DNA of 64,000 bases from Dyella mobilis (GCF_016904945.1 NZ_JADIKF010000037.1:124001-188000); one strand, 5' to 3'. Counted from the stretch's first letter, positions 26,302 to 35,860 are shown. Notes: generated by a model not told the origin, from the letters alone. Made by a program: numbers and translations.

Positions 26302-26943
26302 CTAATCGCGCTTTCCCAGCCGCCAGGCCAGCACCAGCACATAGGCGAGCAGCCAGAACGCCACCAACAGAAAACACGCATTGCGCATGACCAGTGCGTA
26401 GCCCAACAGCGATACGTCGACAAACCCGTACGGATAGGTGCCGATCAGCACACCGCGTATCAGCACATAAACGAAATACGCCACCAGATACAGGCTCCAC
26501 CACAACGGCGCCGTCCAGCGCAGCGCCATGCCGCGCAACGCTGCCAGGCTGTAGATAAGAACCAGTATCGGCACAGCGTAATGAAGCAGCACATCGGCCA
26601 CCAGTTGCAGGCCCTGCGGCTGCCACACGTGGCGGAGCAGCACGTAATAGGCGATGCCTACGAAGGCGATGCTTGCCGTGATCCAGCCCACTGCCGCCGG
26701 CCGCACAAAAAACCTTCCGGGCGCGGAAGAAGGTGCGAGCAACGGCAGCGTTACCGCCACGCAAACCAGCCAATTGGTGAGCACGGTAAAAAACCCGAAG
26801 TAAATCACGAGCCCCTGCCCCAAGGACTTTCCATTCCCCGCGGCGTAGCGCATCGACAGATAGAGCTGCAGCAGCACGGCCACCCAGCCGAGTATCGCGA
26901 TGAGCGCCAGCAGCGGGCGGGCCTTGATGTAGGTCGGAGTCAT
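26302..26943 (-). CDS. Pr6Pr-family membrane protein
   Basis: A 213-residue protein with six membrane spans. The pattern begins LLALIAILGWVAVLLQLYLS and continues with FFTVLTNWLVCVAVTLPLL, LLHYAVPILVLIYSLAA, WWSLYLVAYFVYVLIRG and FLLVAFWLLAYVLVLAW. The FFTVLTN and VLLHY.VP motifs are typical of the bacterial Pr6Pr (FAR-17a/AIG1-related) membrane family, whose function is unknown. It is transcribed toward the methyltransferase gene (14-bp gap between stops) and away from rmuC. Confidence 0.75.
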   Translation of the reverse strand: MTPTYIKARPLLALIAILGWVAVLLQLYLSMRYAAGNGKSLGQGLVIYFGFFTVLTNWLVCVAVTLPLLAPSSAPGRFFVRPAAVGWITASIAFVGIAYYVLLRHVWQPQGLQLVADVLLHYAVPILVLIYSLAALRGMALRWTAPLWWSLYLVAYFVYVLIRGVLIGTYPYGFVDVSLLGYALVMRNACFLLVAFWLLAYVLVLAWRLGKRD

Positions 26944-27086
26944 CGTGATTCCCTTGCGGATAAAAGGCGGCCTCGTTCGTCAAATCCCGGCCGTTCGTCG
27001 CCCGGCGATCGCTGCTTGTCGCGAGACGATCTCAAGCCATGACACGGTAGCGCGTAAACTGTACCCGGCTATCCCTGGAATCGCCC

Positions 27087-28511
27087 ATGCCCCCGATCGA
27101 CATCCTGCTAGTCCTGGCCGTCATTCTTCTGATCCTGCAGGTGCTGATCCTGCTGCGCGGACGCGGCGATGCCGGCCTGCACGCGCGACTGGACGCGATC
27201 AAGGACGACAACCGCCACCTGCGCGAAGCACTCGCACAGGAGCAGCGCGCCGGACGCGGCGAACTCAGCCAAGCCTTGCAGCAATTCCGCAGCCTGGTGC
27301 AGGAACAGCTCGATGCCACCGCCGCACAACAGCAGGAACGCATCGGCCTGTTCGGCCAACGCCTGGAGTTGCTTACGGAGCGCACCGATACCGGCATGCA
27401 GGCGCTCGCCCAGCGCCTGGCCGAAGACGCCCGCCGCGGCCGCGAAGAACTGGCCGCCACCTTGGCTCGCCTGGGCGAACAGCAACAGCAGCAACTGCGC
27501 GATCTCGCCGAGAACAACGAAAAGCGCCTGGGCGAAGTGCGCACCACGCTGGAAGCCAAGCTCGGCGCCATCCAGCAGGACAACGCCACCAAGCTGGAAC
27601 AAATGCGCGCCACGGTGGACGAAAAGCTGCAATCGACGCTCGAAACGCGCCTTGGCCAATCCTTCAAGCTGGTTTCCGAACGATTGGAAGCCGTGCAGCG
27701 CGGCCTCGGCGAAATGCAGTCGCTGGCCAGCGGCGTGGGCGATCTCAAGCGTGTGTTGAGCAACGTGAAGACGCGCGGCATCCTCGGCGAAATGCAATTG
27801 GGCGCTTTGCTGGAACAGATGCTTACGCCTGACCAGTACGACGCCAATGTCGCCACCGTGCCCGGCTCCGCCGACCGCGTGGAATTCGCCATCCGCCTCC
27901 CCGGCAGCGACCGCGACCACCAGGTGTGGCTGCCGATCGACGCAAAGTTTCCCAGCGAGAATTACGAACGCCTGCTGGAAGCCCAGCAACAGGCCGACGC
28001 GGAGGCCGTCGAGCGGGCCGCACTGGCACTGGAACGCCACATCCGCGAAGAGGCCAAAACCATCCGCGCCAAGTACATCGCGCCGCCGGCCACCACCGAT
28101 TTCGCCATCCTGTTCCTGCCTACCGAAGGCCTGTACGCCGAAGTCATCCGCCGCCCCGGTTTGTTCGAAAGCCTGCAGCGCGAGCAGCGCGTCACCATCG
28201 CCGGCCCCACGACACTGTCGGCGCTGCTCAACAGCCTGCAGATGGGCTTCCGCACGCTGGCCATCCAGCAGCGCAGCAGCGAAGTGTGGCAATTGCTCGG
28301 CGCGGTGAAGAACGAATTCGGCAAGTTCGGCGAAGTGCTGAAAATGGTACGCAAGAAACTCGACGAAGCCGGCAAGCACATCGACGCCACCAGCGTGCGC
28401 ACGCGCGCCATCGAGCGCAAGCTGCGCGAGGTGGAATCATTGCCCGGCGAACAGGCCCAGCAGTTGCTGGGCGATACGTCCATCGGCGATGAGGAAGCTG
28501 CCGAGGACTGA
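27087..28511 (+). CDS. rmuC: DNA recombination protein RmuC
   Basis: A 474-residue protein with an N-terminal membrane anchor (ILLVLAVILLILQVLILL), a long coiled-coil (about residues 30-200, rich in E/Q/L) and the RmuC nuclease-like domain (about 210-450): LSNVKTRGILGEMQLGALLE, then LPIDAKFPSENYERLL with the conserved DAKFP, and FLPTEGLYAEVIRRPGL. RmuC limits inversions at short inverted repeats in E. coli, relevant in a genome this rich in palindromes. Length matches E. coli RmuC (475). Confidence 0.95.
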   Translation: MPPIDILLVLAVILLILQVLILLRGRGDAGLHARLDAIKDDNRHLREALAQEQRAGRGELSQALQQFRSLVQEQLDATAAQQQERIGLFGQRLELLTERTDTGMQALAQRLAEDARRGREELAATLARLGEQQQQQLRDLAENNEKRLGEVRTTLEAKLGAIQQDNATKLEQMRATVDEKLQSTLETRLGQSFKLVSERLEAVQRGLGEMQSLASGVGDLKRVLSNVKTRGILGEMQLGALLEQMLTPDQYDANVATVPGSADRVEFAIRLPGSDRDHQVWLPIDAKFPSENYERLLEAQQQADAEAVERAALALERHIREEAKTIRAKYIAPPATTDFAILFLPTEGLYAEVIRRPGLFESLQREQRVTIAGPTTLSALLNSLQMGFRTLAIQQRSSEVWQLLGAVKNEFGKFGEVLKMVRKKLDEAGKHIDATSVRTRAIERKLREVESLPGEQAQQLLGDTSIGDEEAAED

Positions 28512-28522
28512 CGTACCTGGGC

Positions 28523-28564
28523 AGGTTGGGTTACCCCCGGATCAAGTCCGGGGCAACCCAACCT
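28523..28564. terminator. Imperfect inverted repeat between rmuC and the convergent dehydrogenase gene
   Basis: AGGTTGGGTT at 28523-28532 pairs with AACCCAACCT at 28555-28564. Inside it, CCCCGGA at 28535-28541 pairs with TCCGGGG at 28547-28553. The whole forms a long interrupted stem between convergent genes, consistent with bidirectional termination without a T-run. Confidence 0.6.
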
Positions 28565-28575
28565 ATGACCCGCGC

Positions 28576-29391
28576 TTAGCTCAACGCGTGGGCAGCGGCT
28601 TCGGCGATGAGCGCGCCATCCGGCCGCACGCCCGTATAGAGCACAAACTGCTCCACCGCCTGCAACACGATCACCTCGGCGCCGGTAATCACCGGCTTGC
28701 CAAGCGAGCGCGCCAATCGGATCAGCGGCGTCTCCGGCGGCAATGCCACCACGTCGAACACGACCGTTGCGCGCTCCACATCCACGCGATCAAAAGCCAG
28801 CTGGTCCGCTTCGGGACCTTCCATGCCAATCGGCGTCACGTTGATCAACAACGCTGCGTCCAAGCCTGAGGTATCTGCCGCCCACGAGAAGCCGCAGGTC
28901 TGCGCCAGCTTGCGTCCCGCCGCTTCATTGCGCGCCACGATGTGACCCCACTTGAACCCGGCATCGCGAAACGCGCACGCCACCGCCTTGGCCATGCCTC
29001 CGCTGCCGCGCAAGGCAAGCTTCGTCTCCGGCTTGAGGCCATGGCTGTCGATCAACTTGCGGATGGCGATGTAGTCAGTGTTATACGCGCGCAGATGCCC
29101 TTCGTCATTGACGATGGTGTTGACCGAGGCGATCGCCTCCGCCGACGCGTCAAGCGTATCGACCAGCGGGATGCACGCTTCCTTGAACGGCATGGAGACG
29201 GCACAACCGCGAATTCCCAGCGCACGGATGCCGCCGATCGCCGCTGGCAGGTCCCGAGTGGTGAAGGCCTTGTAGACGTAGTTCAAGCCCATAGCCTGGT
29301 ACAGGAAATTCTGAAAACGCGTACCGAAATTGCCAGGCCGGCCGGACAGGGACATACACAGCCGGGTGTCGCGATTGATGGAAAGAGACAT
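28576..29391 (-). CDS. Shikimate 5-dehydrogenase-like protein
   Basis: A 271-residue NAD(P)-dependent dehydrogenase of the AroE family. The shikimate-binding part has SLSGRPGNFGTRFQNFLYQA, then VSMPFKEACIPLVD with the catalytic lysine in MPFKE, and SVNTIVNDEGHLRAYNTDY. The nucleotide domain has LRGSGGMAKAVACAFRDAG and LLINVTPIGMEGPE. LSGRPG at the N-terminus replaces the usual shikimate SxS pocket, suggesting the group sometimes named shikimate 5-dehydrogenase/quinate-type rather than canonical AroE. Start MSLSINRD at 29391; the frame is open to 29475. It is divergent from folE. Confidence 0.85.
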   Translation of the reverse strand: MSLSINRDTRLCMSLSGRPGNFGTRFQNFLYQAMGLNYVYKAFTTRDLPAAIGGIRALGIRGCAVSMPFKEACIPLVDTLDASAEAIASVNTIVNDEGHLRAYNTDYIAIRKLIDSHGLKPETKLALRGSGGMAKAVACAFRDAGFKWGHIVARNEAAGRKLAQTCGFSWAADTSGLDAALLINVTPIGMEGPEADQLAFDRVDVERATVVFDVVALPPETPLIRLARSLGKPVITGAEVIVLQAVEQFVLYTGVRPDGALIAEAAAHALS

Positions 29392-29519
29392 CGGAAAAGC
29401 TCTAACAGTATGAAAAGAAAGCGCTTGGAGTTCGGCCATGCCGCCCCCACATTGCTGCGACCCTACCACCTTCACGCGGGCGCTACACTTGTAGGCCTGA
29501 ACCGCACCAAGGAAACCGC

Positions 29520-30122
29520 ATGAGCGAGCAGCACCCGCCCACCGACGTCACCCGCGAGCAGGCCGAAGAAGCGGTGCGCACCCTGCTGCGCTGGGCCGGT
29601 GAAGATCCGCAGCGCGAAGGCCTGCTGGATACGCCCCGGCGCGTGGTCAAGGCCTATGGCGACTGGTTCAGCGGTTACCAGGTGGATCCGGGCGAATACC
29701 TGCGCCGCACCTTCGAAGAAGTAGCCGGCTACGACGAGATGGTCGTGCTGCGCGATATCGAGTTCGAAAGCCACTGCGAACATCACATGGCGCCGATCAT
29801 CGGCCGCGCCCACGTGGGTTACCTGCCGACCAACCGCGTGGTCGGCATCAGCAAGCTGGCGCGCGTGGTGGATGCCTATGCACGCCGTTTCCAGGTGCAG
29901 GAGAAAATGACCTCGGAAATCGCCCGCTGCATCCAGGAAAACCTGCATCCCGCCGGCGTGGCCGTGGTGGTCGACGCCAGCCACGAGTGCATGACCACCC
30001 GTGGCGTGCACAAGCGCGGCGTGTCGATGATCACCAGCCAGATGCTCGGCGCCTTCCGCGAGGACGCCCGCACCCGCGCCGAATTCCTCGATTTCATCGG
30101 CATCCACGGCGCGCGCCGCTGA
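29520..30122 (+). CDS. folE: GTP cyclohydrolase I
   Basis: Converts GTP to 7,8-dihydroneopterin triphosphate, the first step of folate/pterin synthesis; 200 residues. Family motifs: [38 protein letters not shown] (zinc and catalytic residues), [20 protein letters not shown] and [18 protein letters not shown] (second zinc-ligand region). Length and spacing are standard. It overlaps the next gene at TGATG, so the EF-hand protein is translationally coupled. The later pathway genes folB and folK are at the far right of the window. Confidence 0.97.
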   Translation: MSEQHPPTDVTREQAEEAVRTLLRWAGEDPQREGLLDTPRRVVKAYGDWFSGYQVDPGEYLRRTFEEVAGYDEMVVLRDIEFESHCEHHMAPIIGRAHVGYLPTNRVVGISKLARVVDAYARRFQVQEKMTSEIARCIQENLHPAGVAVVVDASHECMTTRGVHKRGVSMITSQMLGAFREDARTRAEFLDFIGIHGARR

Positions 30123-30448
30123 TGCGTATCGCCGCCGTCGCACTGTGCCTGGCGCTGCCACTGGCGGCGCTGGCGCAGGGCACGGCATCCGGACTGTTCC
30201 AGGCCATGGACAGCAACGGTGACGGCCGCGTAAGCGAAACCGAATACGTGGCCTATATGAGTCAGGGTTTCTATCGCCTGGATCGCAATCACGACGGCAT
30301 TCTGGAGCCGGACGAACTGCCCGGCGGTCGCGGCAAGGCCGTGACCCTGCAGCAATGGCAGAACGATCTGCGCAAGGAATTTCGCAAGCTCGACCGCCAC
30401 CATCACGGTTATCTGACGGAGCAGGAACTGATGCAGCCGCCGCAGTGA
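30122..30448 (+). CDS. Secreted EF-hand protein
   Basis: A 108-residue exported protein. The signal peptide is [20 protein letters not shown], cleaved after ALA or LAQ. Two canonical calcium loops are seen: DSNGDGRVSETE and DRNHDGILEPDE. A third, degenerate loop (DRHHHGYLTEQE) follows. Position-1 Asp, position-6 Gly and position-12 Glu are intact in the first two. It probably binds Ca2+ in the periplasm. The start codon overlaps the folE stop, an odd pairing with no obvious functional link. Confidence 0.85.
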   Translation: MRIAAVALCLALPLAALAQGTASGLFQAMDSNGDGRVSETEYVAYMSQGFYRLDRNHDGILEPDELPGGRGKAVTLQQWQNDLRKEFRKLDRHHHGYLTEQELMQPPQ

Positions 30449-30609
30449 GCGCGCCGCGGTTTACGTGCTGCGGCAAGCGAGAGTGTTAAGCGCATGTCTG
30501 CGCTCCTGGCCAGGTGCGACGCTTTGTGCAAACGCAGCCCATGCCAAGTCACCCACCATCGGCTATCGTTGGGACTTTGCTCCTTTCAGCAGGCCGTCGG
30601 CGCCCCCGC

Positions 30610-31956
30610 ATGGATTCCGCACCGAACCCCAACTCTTCCCGCCACAAAGCCGCATTCGCCTTTATCTTCGTCACGGTGATGCTGGACATGCTGGCCTTCG
30701 GCATCATCATTCCCGTGCTGCCGCACCTGATCGTGGATCTGATCGGCGGCAGCATCGCCAAGGCGGCGGTGTGGACCAGCGCGTTCGGCACCGTGTACAT
30801 GCTGATGCAGTTTGTGTTCTCGCCGGTGCAGGGCACGCTGTCGGACCGCTTCGGGCGTCGCTCGGTCATCCTGATTTCCAGCTTCGGCCTCGGCGTCGAT
30901 TTCATCGTGATGGCCCTGACACCGGTGATGTGGTTGCTGTTTTTCGGCCGCGCCGTTTCCGGCATCTGCTCGGCCAGCTTCTCCACCGCCAACGCCTACA
31001 TTGCCGACATCGTGCCAAAAGAGAAGCGTGCTGCGGCGTTCGGCGCGATGGGCGGCGCATTCGCCCTCGGCTTTGTCGTGGGACCGGCGCTGGGAGGCTT
31101 TCTCGGCCACATCAGCCTGCGCCTGCCGTTCTGGGTAGCGGCCGGGCTGTCGCTGGTGAATTTCTGCTACGGCTTCTTCGTGCTGCCCGAATCGCTGCCA
31201 CTTGAACGGCGCACCAAGCGTTTTGAATGGCGGCATGCCAACCCCTTCGGCGCACTGCTGTTGCTGCGCCGCTATCCGCAGGTATTCGCCTTCGCGACGG
31301 TGCTGTTCCTGATCAACCTCGCACAGTTCTCGCTCAATTCCACCTACGTGCTCTACACCGACTATCGCTATGGCTGGGGCCCGCAGGCCGTGGGCTACAC
31401 GTTGGGCCTGGTCGGCCTTTGCAGCGGCCTGGTGCAGGCAGTGCTGGTACGCCAACTGATGCCGAAGCTGGGCGAGCGCCGCCTGATCATGCTGGGTCTG
31501 CCGCTGTGTGTGGTCGGCTACCTGTTCTTCGGCCTGTCATCCGTGGGCTGGATGTTCCTGCTCGGCATCCCCTTCCTGTGCTTGGGCGGACTGGCCGGAC
31601 CGCCCTCGCAGGCACTGATCACCCGACAGGTGGATCCACACGAACAAGGTCGCCTGCAAGGTGCGCTGAGCAGTCTGGCCAGCCTCGCCGGCATCTTCGG
31701 CCCGGCCGTGTTCGCCAATCTGTTCGCCTTGTTCATCAGCGACCACGCGCCGGCCCATCTCCCCGGCATTGCCTTCGTGCTTGCCGCGTTGCTGATCAGC
31801 GCCGCCACGATGCTCGCCAGTTACGCCATCCGGCACCTCCATCCGGTACAGCCTGGCGAGAATCCCGCCACCACGCATGGCGCCGAACTTTCCCCCGTGA
31901 CGGACATCGTCCATCACGAGCCCCTTGCCAACGATCAACCGGAGTCATTCCCATGA
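30610..31956 (+). CDS. MFS transporter, TetA-like DHA1 group
   Basis: A 448-residue, 12-span major facilitator. Span 1 is AFAFIFVTVMLDMLAFGIII with the P-V-LP-L motif after it. Motif A between spans 2 and 3 is GTLSDRFGRRSVIL. Motif C-like GGAFALGFVVGPALGGFLGH is in span 5, characteristic of drug:H+ antiporters. Homologues are annotated as TCR/Tet family exporters; the substrate cannot be inferred and no resistance claim is made. The start MDSAPNPNSS at 30610 was chosen because upstream in-frame starts give a non-homologous extension. The stop overlaps the next start by 4 bp. Confidence 0.85.
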   Translation: MDSAPNPNSSRHKAAFAFIFVTVMLDMLAFGIIIPVLPHLIVDLIGGSIAKAAVWTSAFGTVYMLMQFVFSPVQGTLSDRFGRRSVILISSFGLGVDFIVMALTPVMWLLFFGRAVSGICSASFSTANAYIADIVPKEKRAAAFGAMGGAFALGFVVGPALGGFLGHISLRLPFWVAAGLSLVNFCYGFFVLPESLPLERRTKRFEWRHANPFGALLLLRRYPQVFAFATVLFLINLAQFSLNSTYVLYTDYRYGWGPQAVGYTLGLVGLCSGLVQAVLVRQLMPKLGERRLIMLGLPLCVVGYLFFGLSSVGWMFLLGIPFLCLGGLAGPPSQALITRQVDPHEQGRLQGALSSLASLAGIFGPAVFANLFALFISDHAPAHLPGIAFVLAALLISAATMLASYAIRHLHPVQPGENPATTHGAELSPVTDIVHHEPLANDQPESFP

Positions 31957-32459
31957 GCATCTCCATGTACCAGGCTTCCGTGCCCGTGTTCCTACGCGCA
32001 CTCAACAACCTGCACCACGTGCTGAAAGCGGGCGAAGCCCACGCCAAGTCCAGGAATGTCGAGGACTCGGTAATGCTGAACACGCGACTGATCCCCGACA
32101 TGCTGCCGCTGGTCAAGCAGGTACAGATCGCCACCGACATGGCCAAGAACGCCGCCGCGCGCCTGGCCGGCGTGGACCCGCTGAAGTTCGAAGACAACGA
32201 AACCTCGTTCCACGAACTCTACAGCCGCATCGAACGCGCCATCGACTACATCAAGGGTTTCAAGCCCGAGCAGATCGACGGCAGCGAAACGCGCGCCATC
32301 ACCCTGCAAATGCGCCGTGGCGAGATGCACTTCGAAGGGCAGTCCTACCTCCTGCACTTCGTCATCCCCAACGTCTTCTTCCACTGCACCACGGCGTACG
32401 ACATCCTGCGCTCGACAGGCACGAACATCGGCAAAGAAGACTACCTCGGCAAGCCCTGA
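31953..32459 (+). CDS. DUF1993 family protein
   Basis: A 168-residue cytosolic helical protein of the DUF1993 family (a DinB-like four-helix fold). Signatures: SMYQASVPVFLRALNNLHHV at the N-terminus, NTRLIPDMLPLVKQVQIATD and FHELYSRIERAIDYIKGF, ending with YLLHFVIPNVFFHCTTAYDI and GKEDYLG. No catalytic residues are established. GGAG lies seven bases before the ATG. It overlaps the MFS gene by 4 bp and is followed by a clear terminator. Confidence 0.88.
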   Translation: MSISMYQASVPVFLRALNNLHHVLKAGEAHAKSRNVEDSVMLNTRLIPDMLPLVKQVQIATDMAKNAAARLAGVDPLKFEDNETSFHELYSRIERAIDYIKGFKPEQIDGSETRAITLQMRRGEMHFEGQSYLLHFVIPNVFFHCTTAYDILRSTGTNIGKEDYLGKP

Positions 32460-32483
32460 GCTGATTGACAAGCTTTACTGACG

Positions 32484-32514
32484 AACGGCGCGGCTCAGTC
32501 CGCGCCGTTTTTTT
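32484..32514 (+). terminator. Rho-independent terminator
   Basis: AACGGCGCGG and CCGCGCCGTT form a perfect 10-bp stem with a CTCAGT loop, running into TTTTTTT. It ends the MFS-DUF1993 unit. Confidence 0.92.
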
Positions 32515-32784
32515 CACATCATCACGTCGATGGTCTTCCGGTCACCTGACGTGGCGCGCGCACGTGCCCACATCAGTTTCAGACGCATCCCATTGCGACA
32601 CCTGTTTACCGCGTATTACTAATGTACTCCCGGTTACCGAAGTCATCTGCTGATTCGTAACCGCAGCAGGGAGCCGCCACATTTTTGCAAGAACCGGACC
32701 CATCGTCCGGCGGGCAGCCTTTGCCTGAATGTGCTTCGCATGAATGTGGCGTCGCCAAAAAAATCACGACCAGGGAGATACGAG
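32515..32784. other. Leader region of the Oar-like TonB receptor gene
   Basis: 270 bp without a gene. TTGCGA at 32593-32598 and TACTAA at 32617-32622, spaced 18 bp, could be a sigma-70-type promoter. CAGGGAGATA near 32771-32780 is the ribosome site of the receptor gene. No riboswitch-like structure was recognised by eye. Confidence 0.35.
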
Positions 32785-35700
32785 ATGAAAGTAGGGAATC
32801 ACCGGCGGCACGGCTACAGGTTGCTGGCGTTGGCGTGCGCGACAACTTTCGGTTTCACGGACGCCTCAGCCCAGTCCACCACCGGCAGCATCTCTGGCCA
32901 GGCACAACCCGGGACAATCATTACGGCGACCAGTGATACGGGAGTAACCCGCAAAGCAACCGTAGGCGACTCCGGACGCTACACCATCAATACCCTTCCG
33001 GTAGGCAGCTACACGGTGACACTGCAGCGCGACGACACAACGGTCGATTCGCGTGACAAGGTGCAGGTCGTGGTGAACTCCAACACCGAAGTGTCGTTTG
33101 CGTCGGAGGTCAATGCAAAATCCCTCCAGGCAATCAGCGTCAACGCGTCGGCCATTCCACGCATCGATGTATCTACCGTCGACTCTCGCACAGTCATAAC
33201 GGCCAAAGAACTCGAGCGACTTCCCATTGGACGCACGGCGGAAGCCATCGCCACGCTTGCCCCAGGTGTCGTCGCCGGCAGCAGCTATTTCGCAGGACCG
33301 ACGGGCAACGCACTCGTATCCTTCGGCGGTTCATCTGTTTCCGAGAACGCGTATTACATCAATGGATTCAACAGCACAGACCCACTCAATGGACTCGGCG
33401 GCATCGGCCTGCCCTACGGCGCCATTGATCAGCAAGAGACCTTCACAGGCGGGTATAGCGCGAAGTATGGGCGCTCGACCGGCGGCGTGATCAACCAGAT
33501 TGGCAAGCGGGGCACCAATGAGTGGCATTTTGGAGCACAGGTCCAGTGGACACCAGGCTCACTAGCATCCGACCCAAGAAACATGTATTACCCGAACCGT
33601 CCTCTGCCTGAAGGTTACGGCTATGCCGATGGCACCTTGCCAGGAACCCTCTTTCGATCTCGGCGAGACAACACCAGCACCATAGCGACCTATGATGCTT
33701 ATCTTGGCGGCCCGTTAATCAAGGACAAGCTGTTCCTTTTTGCCGCGGTGGAAGCGCAAAAGCAAAATGGACAATCAACCTCAAGCATCGCCTCCTCCCA
33801 GCCTGCCATCACCAACTACACCTACCAGCTACCCAAGCGTTACGTGAAGCTCGATTGGAACATCAACGATAGCAATATCCTCGAATTCACCAACGCATCC
33901 AGCAAGAACTCCTACAACAGCAACCTCTATGCGTACGACTATGCCACCGCCCAACGAGGGGCATTGTTTGGCCACGACCTTTCCACAAAAACAGGATCAG
34001 ACATATATAGCGGGAAGTTCACCAGCTATATCACGGACGACCTTACCTTCTCAGCGACATATGACGTCAACAGGGCAATCGACTACAGCGAAGTTTCCGG
34101 TGCAAATACCAGCCTTCCTTTTCTCAGCGGCGTAACCCTTCAGGACCCTGCCATTACGGGTGGCAGTCCGATCCGCAACGGCATCACCACCTCAAGCGTA
34201 AAGTCCCCCAATGCCCATTACAGCAGTCGCGGCCTGCGAATGGACCTTGAATACAAGCTCGGCAGCCACTTGCTTTCGGCAGGCATCGATAACATCAACA
34301 GCTCTGCCCATGATGAGGGACAGCAAGTCTTTGGCCCCGGATACGCGTGGGTCTACGGCAAAGTTGCGGATCCAAGCAAGCCTATAAATCCCGACTACGG
34401 CGTGGGCGCACCTGGCGGCAGCGGCTATTACGTCTACCGGTATATCTATACCACCACGACCAGCATGTCCGTGGAACAGAAGGCGCAATACATCGAGGAC
34501 CACTGGCAAATCAACGATCATTGGCTGCTAAACATAGGCTTGCGGAACGATCAGTTCACCAACTACAACTTTGCGCACCAGTCCTTTGTCCACAACACCA
34601 ATCAATGGGCACCACGGCTTGGTTTCAGTTGGGATGTTCTCGGCGGCTCCACCTTCAAGGTTTTTGGCAACCTCGGCCGTTACTACCTCGCCCTACCCAA
34701 TAGCGTGGCGGAACGAGCCGCGTCCGGCTCCACCTATACGACGGAATATTTCACCTACTCAGGCATTGATCCGTCCAGCGGAGCGCCAACGGGCCTCAAG
34801 CCGCTCGGGCCAGGGCCGGTCTCCGCCAATAATGAATATGGGCAAGCACCGAATCCCAAGACGGTCGCAGCCAAAAACCTGCGCTCCCAGTACCAAGACG
34901 AGGCCATCCTAGGCTTCAATAAAACACTCGGCAACGATTGGCTCTATGGAGCCAAGATCACCGTGCGCAAGCTTCAAACCGCTATCGACGATGTATGCGA
35001 CACGGACAGGTTGGTGCAGACGGCCATTGCGCAAGGCGTTGATCCCGATACGGTCGACATCCCGGAAGGTTGCCTGATCTTCAATCCTGGAAGAACGAAT
35101 ACCTTCCTGCTGCCCAACAGCAATGGCAATGGTTTCAGCGAAGTCACCATGACCAATAGCGATTGGGGCTTCACCAACAACGCCAAGCGCAAGTATTACG
35201 CGCTTGATCTGTTCCTCGAGCATCCGTTCGATGGCAAATGGCAAGGTCGGATCGACTACACCTTCTCGCGTAGCTATGGCAATACGGAAGGTCAGGTGCT
35301 TTCCACTATCGGACAGGACGATGTTTCCAAAACGCAAGACTGGGATTTCTGGCAGCTGATGGAGTACAGCAACGGCGTTCTGTCCAATGATCGCACCCAT
35401 CAATTCAAGGCATACGGCTCGTACCAGATCACTCCGGAGTGGCTGATTTCAGGCTCCTTGCAAGTCACATCCGGAGCTCCGAAAGTTTGCCTTGGTTACT
35501 ATGGTTCCGACGATTCAGACCCTGTCCTCTATCGTTCGAGCTATCACTATTGCGCAGGGAAACCCACTCCCCTCGGAAGCCTTGGTCGCCTTCCGTGGAC
35601 CAAACAGCTCAATCTTGGAGCAACTTATCGACCGGCTTTTGCAGACAACAAGCTCGCACTCAATCTGGATATCTTCAATGTACTGAATGATCGCAAGCCA

Positions 35701-35817
35701 ACCGTTCTGGACGCCACCTATGAGACAGCCCCTTACACGGTATCCAACACCTATGGCATGCCGCTGTATCTGCAAACTCCCCGTTATGTGCGGCTGTCCG
35801 CCTCGTACGACTGGTAG
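32785..35817 (+). CDS. TonB-dependent receptor, Oar-like with N-terminal regulatory-like domain
   Basis: A 1010-residue outer-membrane receptor. After a signal peptide (LLALACATTFGFTDASAQS) comes a carboxypeptidase-regulatory-like beta domain (about residues 30-105: GSISGQAQPGTIITATSDTG, RYTINTLPVGSYTVTL). The plug (RTVITAKELERLPIGRTAEA to GRSTGGVINQIGKRG) and a large beta-barrel follow, ending in the aromatic SASYDW. This architecture is the Oar/large-TBDR type of xanthomonads, often linked to peptide or glycan uptake; the substrate is unknown. The gene uses more A/T at wobble positions than its neighbours, a possible sign of transfer. It stands alone between two terminators. Confidence 0.88.
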   Translation: MKVGNHRRHGYRLLALACATTFGFTDASAQSTTGSISGQAQPGTIITATSDTGVTRKATVGDSGRYTINTLPVGSYTVTLQRDDTTVDSRDKVQVVVNSNTEVSFASEVNAKSLQAISVNASAIPRIDVSTVDSRTVITAKELERLPIGRTAEAIATLAPGVVAGSSYFAGPTGNALVSFGGSSVSENAYYINGFNSTDPLNGLGGIGLPYGAIDQQETFTGGYSAKYGRSTGGVINQIGKRGTNEWHFGAQVQWTPGSLASDPRNMYYPNRPLPEGYGYADGTLPGTLFRSRRDNTSTIATYDAYLGGPLIKDKLFLFAAVEAQKQNGQSTSSIASSQPAITNYTYQLPKRYVKLDWNINDSNILEFTNASSKNSYNSNLYAYDYATAQRGALFGHDLSTKTGSDIYSGKFTSYITDDLTFSATYDVNRAIDYSEVSGANTSLPFLSGVTLQDPAITGGSPIRNGITTSSVKSPNAHYSSRGLRMDLEYKLGSHLLSAGIDNINSSAHDEGQQVFGPGYAWVYGKVADPSKPINPDYGVGAPGGSGYYVYRYIYTTTTSMSVEQKAQYIEDHWQINDHWLLNIGLRNDQFTNYNFAHQSFVHNTNQWAPRLGFSWDVLGGSTFKVFGNLGRYYLALPNSVAERAASGSTYTTEYFTYSGIDPSSGAPTGLKPLGPGPVSANNEYGQAPNPKTVAAKNLRSQYQDEAILGFNKTLGNDWLYGAKITVRKLQTAIDDVCDTDRLVQTAIAQGVDPDTVDIPEGCLIFNPGRTNTFLLPNSNGNGFSEVTMTNSDWGFTNNAKRKYYALDLFLEHPFDGKWQGRIDYTFSRSYGNTEGQVLSTIGQDDVSKTQDWDFWQLMEYSNGVLSNDRTHQFKAYGSYQITPEWLISGSLQVTSGAPKVCLGYYGSDDSDPVLYRSSYHYCAGKPTPLGSLGRLPWTKQLNLGATYRPAFADNKLALNLDIFNVLNDRKPTVLDATYETAPYTVSNTYGMPLYLQTPRYVRLSASYDW

Positions 35818-35827
35818 ATCAATCCAC

Positions 35828-35860
35828 AAGGTCAGGGCCGACACCATCGGCCCTGACCTT
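35828..35860 (+). terminator. Perfect hairpin after TonB receptor gene
   Basis: AAGGTCAGGGCCGA (35828-35841) and TCGGCCCTGACCTT (35847-35860) form a perfect 14-bp stem with a five-base loop, 10 bp after the stop. There is no T-run, but its strength and position suit transcript termination or 3'-end stabilisation. Confidence 0.7.

Noticed and set aside
30610-31956. TetA-like exporter as a tetracycline-resistance gene
   Set aside because: Only the general DHA1 motifs are visible; many chromosomal exporters share them and no regulator is adjacent.
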